Shown here piece by piece: positions 43,193 through 51,885 of a DNA stretch of 64,000 bases (position 1 is its first letter; each line of letters begins with the position of its first letter). The stretch spans positions 1-64,000 of the forward strand of contig CAWHNS010000005.1 in assembly GCA_963830715.1 (NCBI GenBank). The letters are read 5' to 3'. The notes under the pieces were generated by a model. That model was not told the origin of the DNA. It ran no database searches and saw only the letters and a program-made list of their open reading frames with translations. The position numbers and the translations under genes were made by a program. This DNA is from CAVVMA01 sp963830715. GTDB taxonomy: Bacteria; Desulfobacterota; Binatia; Binatales; Binataceae.

Positions 43193-44824
43193 CTACAGCC
43201 GCGAGGCTTGGTGACGCCCGGCGCGGGATCGGGCGAGGCGGCGGGCGGCTTTGCCGAGCGCGCCGGCGCGATGCCATCGGCTGTACTCCTCGACCGTCAA
43301 CCCCCTTGCCGCTTCGAGCCCGACCGACAGCCCCGCGATCAGCGCGACTTGCGCGAGCACGCTCATCCGTGGCGCCAGGCCGAGCACGCCGCCTTCGCGC
43401 CGGACCGCGCAGTGCAGCACGAAATCGGCCATCTGCGCCAGTTGCGATCGCGGGCCGCCGGTCAGTGCGATCAGTTGCGCGCCATGTTCCTTGATCGCGG
43501 CCGCGGTTTCGCAGATTTCGGACGTGCTGCCGCTGTTGGAGATCGCGATCACCAGGTCGTCGGGATGAACCTGGCCGAGACTGCCGTGGAGCGCCTCGGT
43601 CGCGTGAAGAAACGTCGCGGGAGTGCCGATCGAGCTGAACAGGCTGGCGGCATATCGCGCGACGTGCTCCGGCTTGCCGACCCCGGTGACATGAACGCGC
43701 CCGCCTCGCGCCGCAGTCGCGCGAATCATCGCGACGGCCTTCGGCAGCCCGGCGAGATCCAACGATCGCCGCAGGTCGCGGAGTTCGTCGAGACAGAGCG
43801 CGAAGAACGCATCGATTTGCGCGGCGGAGTCGTGCTCGCCCGGCGCCGCATCGCGCACGCCCTGGTTCGGCGCCATCGACGGGAGCGCATCGCCGTACAG
43901 TTTCGCAATTTCGTCGCGCAACTCGAAGCCGCTCGGAAACGCGCCGAGCCGGGTCACGCATACCGCGCCTGCCGCGTTCGCGAGCCGCCCGATCGTCGGC
44001 CACGGGAGGCCCCAGCGAATCCCCGCGAGCACCGCGCCCAGAAACGCATCGCCCGCGCCGGTCGTATCGACCGCTTTCACCCGAAACGCCGGTATTCTGA
44101 GCGCGGCGCCATCCGCCGCGATCGCGCATCCGCGCTCGCCCTCGGTGATGATGACGGCGCGATTGCCGAATCGCGCGCGAATCGCTTCGGCCATCCTGAG
44201 CGCATTCATTCCGGCGCCGGCGCCGATCAGTTCGCGGGCGGCCGCCTTCGCGGGCTTCAGGATGGTCGCGAGCCTGAGCGCCCGATCGAGGTCGCCGCGC
44301 GTGCCGAGCATCGCGCACGCGTCGGAGGGCGGGATATCGACGTCGAGAACGGTGGGAATCGAGTGCGCGCGAGCGTAGAGCAGAATTGCCAGCACAGTCG
44401 GAACCGGAAGCTGCGAGATTTCCGTCGAGACCAGATGGGCGCGGCGGATGAACGCGCCGTGGCGGCGGCGGATCTCCTCCGGCCTGAGTTCGCCGGTCGC
44501 GGCGCGCGCCATGTAGATCGCGCGGTTCCCGCGGGAATCGACGAATACCGTGGCGAAAGAGCTGGCGCTGCCGTCCGGCGTGAGATGCTGGTGGATGCCG
44601 AGCCGGTCCATCCCCTCGCGCAGGAACGCGCCGTTGCGATCGTCGCCGATCTTGCCGAAGATGCCGGCTTCGAGCCCGAGCACGCGCGCCCATCCCAGAT
44701 GGTTCAGCGTGACGCCGCCGACCTCTGCGCGCTGCATCTCGCCGGTCGCGCGATGAGGGTCGAGCAGGATCTTCTCTTCCGCCTTGATGATTCGCGGCGT
44801 GCGGTAGAACAGGTCAACGACCAT
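43193..44824 (-). CDS. PfkB-family sugar kinase fused to a SIS domain
   Basis: About 543 residues from the ATG at 44824. Kinase part: GCGSMVVDLFYRTPRIIKAE, GVTLNHLGWARVLGLEAGIFGKIGDD, VIITEGERGC, and VKAVDTTGAGDAFLGAVLAG (anion hole and catalytic Asp in DTTGAGDAF). SIS part (about 390-540): RVHVTGVGKPEHVARYAASLFSSIGTPA, DLVIAISNSGSTSEICETAA. An alternative ATG at 44864 overlaps the aldolase stop but needs a frame change. With the DapA-like aldolase upstream, a keto-deoxy sugar acid pathway is plausible, the SIS part binding the phosphosugar. No frameshift. Confidence 0.8.
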   Translation of the reverse strand: MVVDLFYRTPRIIKAEEKILLDPHRATGEMQRAEVGGVTLNHLGWARVLGLEAGIFGKIGDDRNGAFLREGMDRLGIHQHLTPDGSASSFATVFVDSRGNRAIYMARAATGELRPEEIRRRHGAFIRRAHLVSTEISQLPVPTVLAILLYARAHSIPTVLDVDIPPSDACAMLGTRGDLDRALRLATILKPAKAAARELIGAGAGMNALRMAEAIRARFGNRAVIITEGERGCAIAADGAALRIPAFRVKAVDTTGAGDAFLGAVLAGIRWGLPWPTIGRLANAAGAVCVTRLGAFPSGFELRDEIAKLYGDALPSMAPNQGVRDAAPGEHDSAAQIDAFFALCLDELRDLRRSLDLAGLPKAVAMIRATAARGGRVHVTGVGKPEHVARYAASLFSSIGTPATFLHATEALHGSLGQVHPDDLVIAISNSGSTSEICETAAAIKEHGAQLIALTGGPRSQLAQMADFVLHCAVRREGGVLGLAPRMSVLAQVALIAGLSVGLEAARGLTVEEYSRWHRAGALGKAARRLARSRAGRHQASRL

Positions 44825-44856
44825 GCTGCCGCATCCGGCGACGTTCGAGTTTAGGA

Positions 44857-45978
44857 TCAGCCATGCTGATGAGCTAGGCTGCGCGGCGCACGGGGCTCGT
44901 ATTCGCTGAGCCACGGGGCTTCGAGCGTATCGGCGGCCCGCGCCCGGAGCTCCGCGAGCCGGCGGCCGAACTCGCGCCGCTCGTTCGGGTCGAGCGTCGG
45001 CGTTCCCGGAGCGACCGCGTCGCTGGCGCATACGCCGCGTTCGACCAGCGCCGCCTTGAGGCAGGCGATTGTCGGCCGGTATTGATTGCCGCTCCGATCG
45101 AAGACGCACGCGGCGCGAAACCTCCCCAGGATTTCGGCGTAGCGATTCATCAGCGGGCGGTCTCCGGCGCGGCACGCGAGCCACGCCCGCTGCCACTCCC
45201 GCGGCATCGCGTTGGCAGGTCCCGCCACCACGCCGTAGGGCAACGCGCGCTGCGTCCAGTAGCGGTTCCAGTAATGCCGCATAATTCCCGCGAATCCGGT
45301 GCGCCGGGCGAAGAGGTCGAAGATCAAATATGGATTGCCGGCATAGATCGCGAACTCGCCGCCGATCTTGAAATGCGAAGCGGCGCGCATGTAGTTGCCC
45401 AGCACGGACTTGCCGGCGGTCACCTTCATCCCGCGGATGTACTGCAACTGGCTCATCCGCTTGACGTCGCGGGTGCGAAGATGCGCCGCATTGCCGGGCG
45501 CGGCGATTTCGGCGTTGTCGTAGAGGAAGACCGGAATCGCGCGCCCGAGCCTGTCGAAGACGTCCGCGATTTCCCGCGCGATGAAATCAACCGGATCGGC
45601 GGCGTCCGCGATCGACAGCGGCGCGACGACCGCGGCGTCGGCCGCGAGCTCGATCGCGTAGGCGAGGTTCTCGAGGGTCTCGCGGCGGTTGGGCGCCGTC
45701 ACCCCGACCCAGGCCTCCACTTTCCGGTCGTCGCGAGACGCGCTCCGGCATTCCTCGACGGCGATTCGCGAAACCATTTGGCGGCGCGGATTATCGATCC
45801 GGTCCCACTCACCAGTGGTGCCGGCCGCGAAGATGATGTCCGCTCCGGCGCCGCGTTGGATTGCGAAACGGACCACCTCGCGCTGCTCGTCTTCGAGCAC
45901 CCGCGCTTTGGCATCGAGCACGGTGATTAGCGGAATCGAGAGCCCGGGGCAGGGGGCGTATCGGTCGAGCGACTGCAC
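44857..45978 (-). CDS. DapA-superfamily aldolase/lyase
   Basis: About 373 residues from GTG 45978 (VQSLDRYAPCPGLSIPLITV); an upstream ATG at 46065 would add 29. AGTTGEWDRIDNPRRQMVSR, VEAWVGVTAPNRRETLENLA, IPVFLYDNAEIA (Tyr) and YIRGMKVTAGKSVLGNYM (Schiff-base Lys in GMKVT) match the Class I aldolase pattern. The C-terminus is longer than usual (~300), with helices. It likely cleaves a 2-keto-3-deoxy sugar acid, given the sugar kinase directly downstream. Not biosynthetic dapA by context. Confidence 0.75.
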   Translation of the reverse strand: MQSLDRYAPCPGLSIPLITVLDAKARVLEDEQREVVRFAIQRGAGADIIFAAGTTGEWDRIDNPRRQMVSRIAVEECRSASRDDRKVEAWVGVTAPNRRETLENLAYAIELAADAAVVAPLSIADAADPVDFIAREIADVFDRLGRAIPVFLYDNAEIAAPGNAAHLRTRDVKRMSQLQYIRGMKVTAGKSVLGNYMRAASHFKIGGEFAIYAGNPYLIFDLFARRTGFAGIMRHYWNRYWTQRALPYGVVAGPANAMPREWQRAWLACRAGDRPLMNRYAEILGRFRAACVFDRSGNQYRPTIACLKAALVERGVCASDAVAPGTPTLDPNERREFGRRLAELRARAADTLEAPWLSEYEPRAPRSLAHQHG

Positions 45979-46079
45979 GGTTCTGGATCTTATCAAATCC
46001 GGGCTTGGCCGCCGCCAGCAGGCGGCACAATTCAATCGAGGCCGCCACTCAGCTCCAACAGCCAACCGGACGCTGCCCG

Positions 46080-47141
46080 TCAGGCGCTGTGGCCGGGCGG
46101 CGTTGGGAACTCGATTTTGGCCTTCGCCTTGAGCCGCTTCAGGATCGCTTTGAGCGCGGCGTCCTGATTGTAATCGAGTAGAACGATCGCGATCTTCTGT
46201 TGCACGTCTTTCAGCGGCGCGTATGTCGCTCCGCGCCGCGCGGTCACCTTGAGGAAGCTGTAGCCGATGTTCGAGGAGATGATCGGCGACAAATGCCCGA
46301 CCTTGGTTTCGAAGGCCATCTTCTCCACCACCGGCGGAAGCTGACCGGGCCGAAAATAGCCGAGGTCGCCGCCCTTCGGCGCCGACTGCGAATCCTCGGA
46401 CTGGTCGCGTGCGAGCGCGCCAAAATCCCTGGTTCTCTCCGCCTCCGCGTAGAGCTTGCGGATTTTCGCCTCCGCCTCCTGCTTCTGCTGCGCGGTCGGA
46501 TCGCGGGGAAGCTTTACCGCGATATGCGAGATGCGAATCTCGCCCGGATCCGCTACGAAAAGGTCCTTGTGATCGTCATAGTAGCTCTGGATCGCCGCCG
46601 AGGTCGGCTTGACCGAATGCGCCCTGAACTCCTGATCGAGCATGTTCTCGATTTCCATCGAGCCTCGCACCTCGCGCATCAGCGCCACGTCGGGAGCGCC
46701 GCCCGCCGAGACTTCCTGCCCCGAGGCGTTGGCGATCTGGAATTCGCGCGCGCGCTGCGCGACTTGGGCGTCCGGTATCGTAATCTTGCGCCGCGCCGCC
46801 TCCTCGATCAGCAGTTGGCGGCCGATCAGACTATCGACCGCGTCATGCCATACCGCCTTGTTCTCGGCCGTCGTAGTGGCGTTGACCATGTGCGCTTCGG
46901 TTGCGGCGTAGGAGTCCACTTGTGCCAGCGTGATCGGAGTGCCGTCAACCGTCGCGACGACCGGATCGGACGGATTCGGCTTGACCAGCGGGATGATTCC
47001 AAGGAAGCGCTGCCGCCAATCCAGGCTGTCGGCGCCGCCTTGCGCGCGAGCGATTGGCGCGAATTGCGTCGCGGCGAGAATCGCGAGCATCACACCAACG
47101 ATGCGTTTGCGGGCTGTGGTCACGTCGGGGCCTCCATCCAT
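46080..47141 (-). CDS. Exported parvulin-type peptidyl-prolyl isomerase (SurA/PpiD-like)
   Basis: About 353 residues from the internal Met (MDGGPDVTTARKRIVGVMLA) with signal peptide ending PIARAQ. A SurA N-terminal helix domain (TVDGTPITLAQVDSYAATEA, GRQLLIEEAARRKITIPDAQ) precedes the parvulin domain (IRISHIAVKLPRDPTAQQKQ, FGALARDQSEDSQSAPKGGDLGYFRPGQLPP, KVGHLSPIISSNIGYSFLKV). Assists folding of periplasmic or outer-membrane proteins. 101 bases upstream of the aldolase. Confidence 0.8.
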   Translation of the reverse strand: MDGGPDVTTARKRIVGVMLAILAATQFAPIARAQGGADSLDWRQRFLGIIPLVKPNPSDPVVATVDGTPITLAQVDSYAATEAHMVNATTTAENKAVWHDAVDSLIGRQLLIEEAARRKITIPDAQVAQRAREFQIANASGQEVSAGGAPDVALMREVRGSMEIENMLDQEFRAHSVKPTSAAIQSYYDDHKDLFVADPGEIRISHIAVKLPRDPTAQQKQEAEAKIRKLYAEAERTRDFGALARDQSEDSQSAPKGGDLGYFRPGQLPPVVEKMAFETKVGHLSPIISSNIGYSFLKVTARRGATYAPLKDVQQKIAIVLLDYNQDAALKAILKRLKAKAKIEFPTPPGHSA

Positions 47142-47188
47142 ATGAAAGCATGGCCGGACGCAGCGGGCCAACAAGCGGCTTCGAAGAG

Positions 47189-47374
47189 ATGAATCACCTG
47201 CGCAGGGTGAGCACCGTGGTCGCGACTATCGCGAGCGTGATGGCGCTCGTCTCGGGGGCGGTGCTGTTCTTCGTTATTGAGCCGCCATTCCTGGTCTCGA
47301 TTTTCCTCGCCTGCGCTGCGATTGCGATCGCCTGCTTCGCGATCGCCGCGGTCGGCGCCTGGTTCACCGATTAA
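47189..47374 (+). CDS. Small two-helix membrane protein
   Basis: 61 residues. MNHLRRVSTVVATIASVMAL continues into two hydrophobic helices (VALFFVIEPPFLVSIFLA-like and CFAIAAVGAWFT), no loop motif. Divergent from the parvulin gene with a 47-base gap. Family unknown. Confidence 0.5.
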   Translation: MNHLRRVSTVVATIASVMALVSGAVLFFVIEPPFLVSIFLACAAIAIACFAIAAVGAWFTD

Positions 47375-47425
47375 ACCGATTCAACCGGGAGTATGTACTT
47401 TCACTGGCAAAGAATCAGAGTCCAA

Positions 47426-47514
47426 CGTCATTCTGAGCGAAGCGAAGAATCCCTACCACGGAGCTTCGAGCCTGCCGTAGCGGTGCGGATTCTTCGCTTC
47501 GCTAAGAATGACGT
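47426..47514. repeat. Dispersed palindrome, family C (complete)
   Basis: CGTCATTCTGAGCGAAGCGA and its inverted partner TTCGCTAAGAATGACG bound 89 bases between convergent genes. Confidence 0.8.
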
Positions 47515-47565
47515 CACGCCTGGCTCTTCGGTGAAGAGAAGTTGCGTTAAGTACACACTTTCGGG

Positions 47566-48327
47566 TTAAAGAGGTCGGCCCGGCTTGAGCGCCGCCGCGT
47601 AGCTGGTGACGCAGGGCGCGCCCGATGCGAAAAAATGCTCCACTTCGCCGGGCGCCCTGCCGAGGAAGATCAGGCTCGAGGATCGCGTGCCGTATTCGCC
47701 AAGATGGAGGCAGAGCGCATTTGGTCGGCCGGATCGCGAATCGAGCTGCGTGGAGTGATCGGCGAGTAGCCGGGCGAGTGCGCCGCGATTCGCGAGCGGG
47801 TCGCGCGCGAAATCCGGGTTCTCGGCCAGTTCCGCGAATCGCCGATACGATCGGCTGATCTTGGGACACTCGAAATCGTTGAGGTCGAGATTGGTCAGCA
47901 GATGAAGCCCCGGCGTGAGCCGCTCGATATCGATCATGCCGGCGCGATTGTAGGCCACGAAAGCCTCGTCGGCGGAAGCGACCAGCAGGTTGAAGGCATT
48001 ATAATCCGACCCGCGCTGCACGCGGACCAGCGCGTCCGCCTTCTGCACCGTGCGGCATCGGAGCGCGTCGAGGCATAGCAGGCCGCGCGATCGTGCGCCC
48101 GGATCGACATCCTCGGATCGCCGGTTGAGAAGCCCCGCGACCATGCCATGCTCGTTGATTCCGAGCCAGGTGCCGCCCGCCTTGAGATCCTTGCCGCCGA
48201 CGACGCTGGGACTCTCCGAAAGCACAACGGGCGGCAGGGCAGGGCGGGCAAGAAACTCGTCGCGATTCGCGGCTATCACCACGGGATAGCCGACAAAGGT
48301 CCTGAAGTAGATGGCGAGTGTACACAC
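47566..48327 (-). CDS. NRDE/TANGO2-family protein
   Basis: 253 residues from the GTG at 48327 (VCTLAIYFRTFVGYPVVIAA), where the Cys right after the start fits an Ntn-type N-terminal nucleophile. The signature ANRDEF is present, as are VVGGKDLKAGGTWLGINEHGMVAGLLNRR and GLHLLTNLDLND. Role unclear; related eukaryotic proteins are tied to heme and lipid handling. No frameshift. Confidence 0.75.
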   Translation of the reverse strand: MCTLAIYFRTFVGYPVVIAANRDEFLARPALPPVVLSESPSVVGGKDLKAGGTWLGINEHGMVAGLLNRRSEDVDPGARSRGLLCLDALRCRTVQKADALVRVQRGSDYNAFNLLVASADEAFVAYNRAGMIDIERLTPGLHLLTNLDLNDFECPKISRSYRRFAELAENPDFARDPLANRGALARLLADHSTQLDSRSGRPNALCLHLGEYGTRSSSLIFLGRAPGEVEHFFASGAPCVTSYAAALKPGRPL

Positions 48328-48436
48328 GCCATCAGGTTGGCAGGAGCGCAGAACCAGAGACAAGAGGCAAATCGGCGATAGGGGTTGGTGGACATAATGT
48401 CTCAAGCAGGCAGCGCGAATGCAGAAGATGAAAAGA

Positions 48437-48472
48437 GAGCCGCCCTCAGCGGCGTATCGCAGAGGGCGGCTC
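48437..48472 (-). terminator. Rho-independent terminator, unit A
   Basis: GAGCCGCCCTC / GAGGGCGGCTC, an 11-bp perfect stem, followed on the minus strand by TCTTTTCATC. It lies 28 bases after the stop of the upstream gene. Confidence 0.7.
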
Positions 48473-48499
48473 GACTCGGACCAGGAGCGGAAACGCGGT

Positions 48500-48967
48500 T
48501 CAGAGGGGGTGCATTTCTCCGTCAAAGGGCGAGAAAAATCCGGTGTTGTAAAAATTGTCACTGCCGTCGGTGGCGAACAACACCGTGGCTCCGCCGTTAA
48601 CGATGTTTAGGTACAGGTCAACCCCTTCGGCATGACTGCAAAGAGACGCGCCAGTGTCTATCGTCGCGTAGCCGCTGCCGTCTATGTTGATGGAGTACCT
48701 GCCGCCTTCGATAGGTGGGTTGTACTGCGCACCGTTGATATCGCAGTGGAAGATGCCACCGACCACGTTGCCTCTCCCGTCGAACGTGATCGTGCCCACG
48801 CCCGAGACCCTGTCGGTACCGGGCTCGCCGCCGCTAAACCTGAAGCCGAAGGTTCCGCTCAGGTACGACGGGTTCCTGTTTCCCGGCGGCAGGGTGCCCG
48901 CTCTCACAGCCGTCGCGACCAGCATCGCGGCTATCGCCAATAGACCAACCAACTTTACAGTACGCAT
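48500..48967 (-). CDS. Small secreted beta-rich protein (duplicated unit A)
   Basis: 155 residues from MRTVKLVGLLAIAAMLVATAV, with a signal peptide ending RAG. TLPPGNRNPSYLSGTFGFRF, GVGTITFDGRGNVVGGIFHC, GRYSINIDGSGYATI and VLFATDGSDNFYNTG make a mostly beta fold with two Cys. Such proteins with F-D-G-x-G-N-x x-G recur across Binatota-type and acidobacterial genomes without known function. It is a tandem copy of the gene at 49597-50072. Confidence 0.6.
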   Translation of the reverse strand: MRTVKLVGLLAIAAMLVATAVRAGTLPPGNRNPSYLSGTFGFRFSGGEPGTDRVSGVGTITFDGRGNVVGGIFHCDINGAQYNPPIEGGRYSINIDGSGYATIDTGASLCSHAEGVDLYLNIVNGGATVLFATDGSDNFYNTGFFSPFDGEMHPL

Positions 48968-49305
48968 TTCCCGTTCCTCCTTGTTTTGTGCCAAAGGCAC
49001 TTTTTCGCTGAAGCTCATAGGAACCTTCCGCGCACCTTGAAAGCATTGCGGAGCAACGCGCGTGCCCATTTCGCGCAAAGACGCGGAGCGCTCGCTACCG
49101 CTTGCGACTGTGGTGGAGTCTCTTCGGTGGTGGACACCGAAAACTCACTTTTGGGTCAGCACCAGCGGAAGCGGTTGAACAGCGCCATGTCAGCGCTGAC
49201 TCTACGCTCGCGCGCTCGCAAAAGAGAAGCGCGTTCGTGTGATGTTTGACTACGGCCAAGCATCCCGCGGCCGTGGGATAGCATGCGGCGCGTATCGACG
49301 TTCTC

Positions 49306-49355
49306 GTAGGGGCGACTCGCGAGTCGCCCGCGGGCGCGTCTCGACGCGCCCCTAC
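49306..49355. repeat. Dispersed palindrome, family D
   Basis: GTAGGGGCGACTCGCGAGTC with CGCGCCCCTAC end. It lies in the gap between the two duplicated units. Confidence 0.8.
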
Positions 49356-49530
49356 AGGATTTCTGCTGGGAGCGGGTGAGGGCGCAGCCCGATTCCCGTT
49401 ATCATTCGGGAGCCGAAAAGGGCGGGCAACTTCATCGTTTGAGGCTCCGCCTGTGCAGCCTGCCGGATAGCCGGACGCCTGATTAACATAATGTCTCAAG
49501 TGCGCGGGCGGGCGCGAGACGATGGAAGGA

Positions 49531-49566
49531 GAGCCGCCCTCAGCGGCGTGCCGCTGAGGGCGGCTC
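49531..49566 (-). terminator. Rho-independent terminator, unit B
   Basis: GAGCCGCCCTCAGCGG / CCGCTGAGGGCGGCTC, a 16-bp perfect stem with a CGTG loop, then TCCTTCC on the minus strand. Confidence 0.65.
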
Positions 49567-49596
49567 GATTCGACTCGGGCTAGAGCGAAGCGCGGA

Positions 49597-50072
49597 TCAG
49601 CGGATCATTTGTCCGCCAAAATGCACACCTACCCCGGTGTTGTAGAAATTGTCACTGCCGTCGGTGGCGAACAGCACCTGACCCCGCCATTGACTACGTT
49701 TATGTTCAGGTCAACCCCAAGATCCTCATCGCAGACGTAACCCCCGGCGTTTATCGTCACATAGCCACTGCCGTCGGTGTTGAGCGAATAGCTGCCGCCG
49801 GTAATGGGTGAGTTGAACTGAGCCGGACTGACAAGATCATTGCAGCGGATGATGCCGCCGGCGACGACGTTGCCTCTGCCGTCGAACGTGATCGTGCCCA
49901 CGCCCGAGATCGAGTGGAACTCGTTTTCGCTGGCTCCGTTAAACTGGAAGCCGAACGTTCCGTTCAGGTACGCCGGGTTCCGGTTTCCCGGCGGCAGGGT
50001 GCCGGCGCCCGCAGCCGTCGCGACCAGCATCGCGGCCATCGCCAATAGACCAACCAACTTTACTCTGCCCAT
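49597..50072 (-). CDS. Small secreted beta-rich protein (duplicated unit B, frameshifted)
   Basis: MGRVKLVGLLAMAAMLVATA opens the same signal peptide and TLPPGNRNPAYLNGTFGFQF domain as unit A. A one-base break near 49680 interrupts VNGG. The other frame then continues VLFATDGSDNFYNTGVGVHF and ends GGQMIR at 49599-49597. Without joining, the protein ends 32 bases sooner with a garbled tail. Confidence 0.6.
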
Positions 50073-50477
50073 TTTCCCATCCTCCGTTCGTTTTGGTGCC
50101 CGAAGGCACTGTTTTCGCTATTGGAACCCGGGCCGCGCTCATCGCGCGCGGCGTTGCGCGCTCTCCCACGTCCGGCGCGAACCTTGAAGCTGTTGCGGTG
50201 CAACGCGCGCGCGCATCTCGCGCACAGTCGCGCATCCCTCGCTACCGCTTGCGATTGTGGTGGAGCGTCTTCGATTGTGGACGCTGAAGACTCACTTTCG
50301 CGTGAGCCAGCGGAAGCGGTTGAACAGGCGCCGTGTCAGCAGCTGACTCTTGCCACGACGCGCGCGAAAAGGGAAGGGCGCGCCCCGTCAGGCCGAACCG
50401 GAGACCAGAAGCAAATCACGATCGGGCTTCTGGTAACATGAAAAATGATGGACTCCGGCGAGCATCTCGAGACCACG
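50073..50477. other. Leader and duplicated upstream region before the FAD gene
   Basis: 405 bases. The first ~270 bases match the region upstream of unit A. A second in-frame ATG at 50445 could start the FAD gene. No other gene seen. Confidence 0.5.
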
Positions 50478-51680
50478 ATGTTCGACGCGATCCTGGTCGG
50501 CGGCGGCGTGATCGGCAGCTCGGTCGCGATGGGCCTCGTCGAGCGCGGCCTCAAGGTGCTAGTGGTCGATATCGATCTGAGCGGCCGGCTGAGTTCGAGC
50601 GAGAAGAACGCTGGCGGAGTGCGGGCGACCTGGTGGCAGCGCGTGAATGTCGCGCTTTGCCTCGCCTCGATCCGCTACTACGAAACGATTCGGGACGAGA
50701 TAGGCTTCCGCCAGAAAGGCTATCTCTGGCTCTACGACTCCGAAACGTGGCCGCAGGTCCTGGATCACATCGCGCTGCAGCGCGAGCTTGGACATGCGAT
50801 CGAAACGCTCCCGCCCGCCGAAGTCGCGCGCCGGGTGCCCGAAATCGACAAGCTCGACGGAATCGCGGGCGCGACTTTTTCCCCCGCCGACGGCCTCGTC
50901 AACTCCAACCTGCTGAAGGAGCACTATCGCGCGAAGTCGCGCGCGATGGGCGCGCGATACCTCGATCGCGTGTTCGTCCACACGGTCCAGGTTGATTCGG
51001 ACGAAGTGCGGCTCTCAGGATGGCGCGCCGACCAATCGCTGTCCGATTCGGCCCTGACGCGCCTGATGACCGAAGACGACCGCGGCCAGGCCGAAGCCGG
51101 GCATCCGCTGGAGCTGCGGGCGCGCAATATCGTCGTCACCGGCGGCGCCTGGTCGGGCAATGTGCTGAAGCTGCTCGGGCTCCGGAATTTCAGCCAGGCG
51201 ATCCGGCGCCAGGTATGCCTGGTCGAGTGCCGCGCCACCGACCTGTCGGCCTACGGAATGATCGTCGATGCCTCGGGACTCTACTTTCACAACGAAGGAC
51301 CATACATTCTGGCGGGTTTCTCCCCGCCCGACGAGCCGCCGGGCCATCACTTCCATTACGACGGCGATCGCTTCTTTATGGAACAAATCTGGCCGCGCCT
51401 GTACGCGCGGATGAGCTGCGCCGAGCGGCTGCGCCACGTCACCGGATGGGCGGGGCTGTACGAGGTCAGTCCCGACCGCAGCGCGATAATCGGGCGCGCG
51501 CGGCCGCGGGTCTTCGAGGCGCATTCGTTCAGCGGCCGGGGCGTGATGCAATCCTGGGGCGCTGGCCAGGCGCTCGCCGAGTTGATCGCGAACGGCAGAT
51601 ACGGAGCGCTCGACGCGAGCGCACTCAGCCGGGACCGATTCGCGGCGGGCGCCCAGGTTTGGGAGGAATTGCACATTTGA
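50478..51680 (+). CDS. FAD-dependent oxidoreductase (DAO family)
   Basis: 400 residues from MFDAILVGGGVIGSSVAMGL, the dinucleotide fold G-G-G-V-I-G. VVDIDLSGRLSSSEKNAGGVRATWW, RQKGYLWLYDSETW, NIVVTGGAWSGNVLKLLGL and GWAGLYEVSPDRSAIIGRARP are typical of sarcosine oxidase/D-amino-acid oxidase-like enzymes. Full length, no frameshift. It oxidises an amine or amino acid; the substrate is unknown. It stands alone. Confidence 0.8.
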   Translation: MFDAILVGGGVIGSSVAMGLVERGLKVLVVDIDLSGRLSSSEKNAGGVRATWWQRVNVALCLASIRYYETIRDEIGFRQKGYLWLYDSETWPQVLDHIALQRELGHAIETLPPAEVARRVPEIDKLDGIAGATFSPADGLVNSNLLKEHYRAKSRAMGARYLDRVFVHTVQVDSDEVRLSGWRADQSLSDSALTRLMTEDDRGQAEAGHPLELRARNIVVTGGAWSGNVLKLLGLRNFSQAIRRQVCLVECRATDLSAYGMIVDASGLYFHNEGPYILAGFSPPDEPPGHHFHYDGDRFFMEQIWPRLYARMSCAERLRHVTGWAGLYEVSPDRSAIIGRARPRVFEAHSFSGRGVMQSWGAGQALAELIANGRYGALDASALSRDRFAAGAQVWEELHI

Positions 51681-51810
51681 GTACGGTGCTGGGTTCAACC
51701 GCCGCCTTGCGGACATATCCCTGAGCCAACAAGGGCGATCGGGCGGGACTTGACGAAAGGGCCTGAGTCGTGCGATTTATCGCGCGTTGGCGAGTGGGGA
51801 CACACAGAAC

Positions 51811-51885
51811 GGTCGGGGACGGCTATTTTGGCAGGAGGGCGTCAGCATTTTGACTCGCCGACGGCGCTCTAAACCGCCCCCGACC
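51811..51885. other. Structured intergenic region (long hairpin)
   Basis: GGTCGGGGACGG (51811-51822) pairs with CCGCCCCCGACC (51874-51885), one A-C mismatch, enclosing a second stem (GGCGTCA / TGACTCGCC). About 75 bases overall, with no open frame. It could be a small RNA or a terminator-like element. Confidence 0.4.

Larger units (their letters stand above)
48392..49240. repeat. Tandem duplication, unit A
   Basis: Begins ACATAATGTCTCAAG (48392) and covers terminator, gene, leader (GTGCCAAAGGCACTTTTTCG) and the upstream stretch GAAGCGGTTGAACAG. Matches 49486-50345 in the same order with an offset of about 1.1 kb. Confidence 0.75.
49486..50345. repeat. Tandem duplication, unit B
   Basis: Opens with ACATAATGTCTCAAG and carries the same terminator-gene-leader order as unit A, about 75-80 percent alike by eye in the conserved blocks. 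Confidence 0.75.

Noticed and set aside
51811..51885. tRNA gene
   Set aside because: Span and acceptor-like stem are tRNA-sized, but there is no T-loop GGTTCRA, no CCA and the D-arm does not pair.
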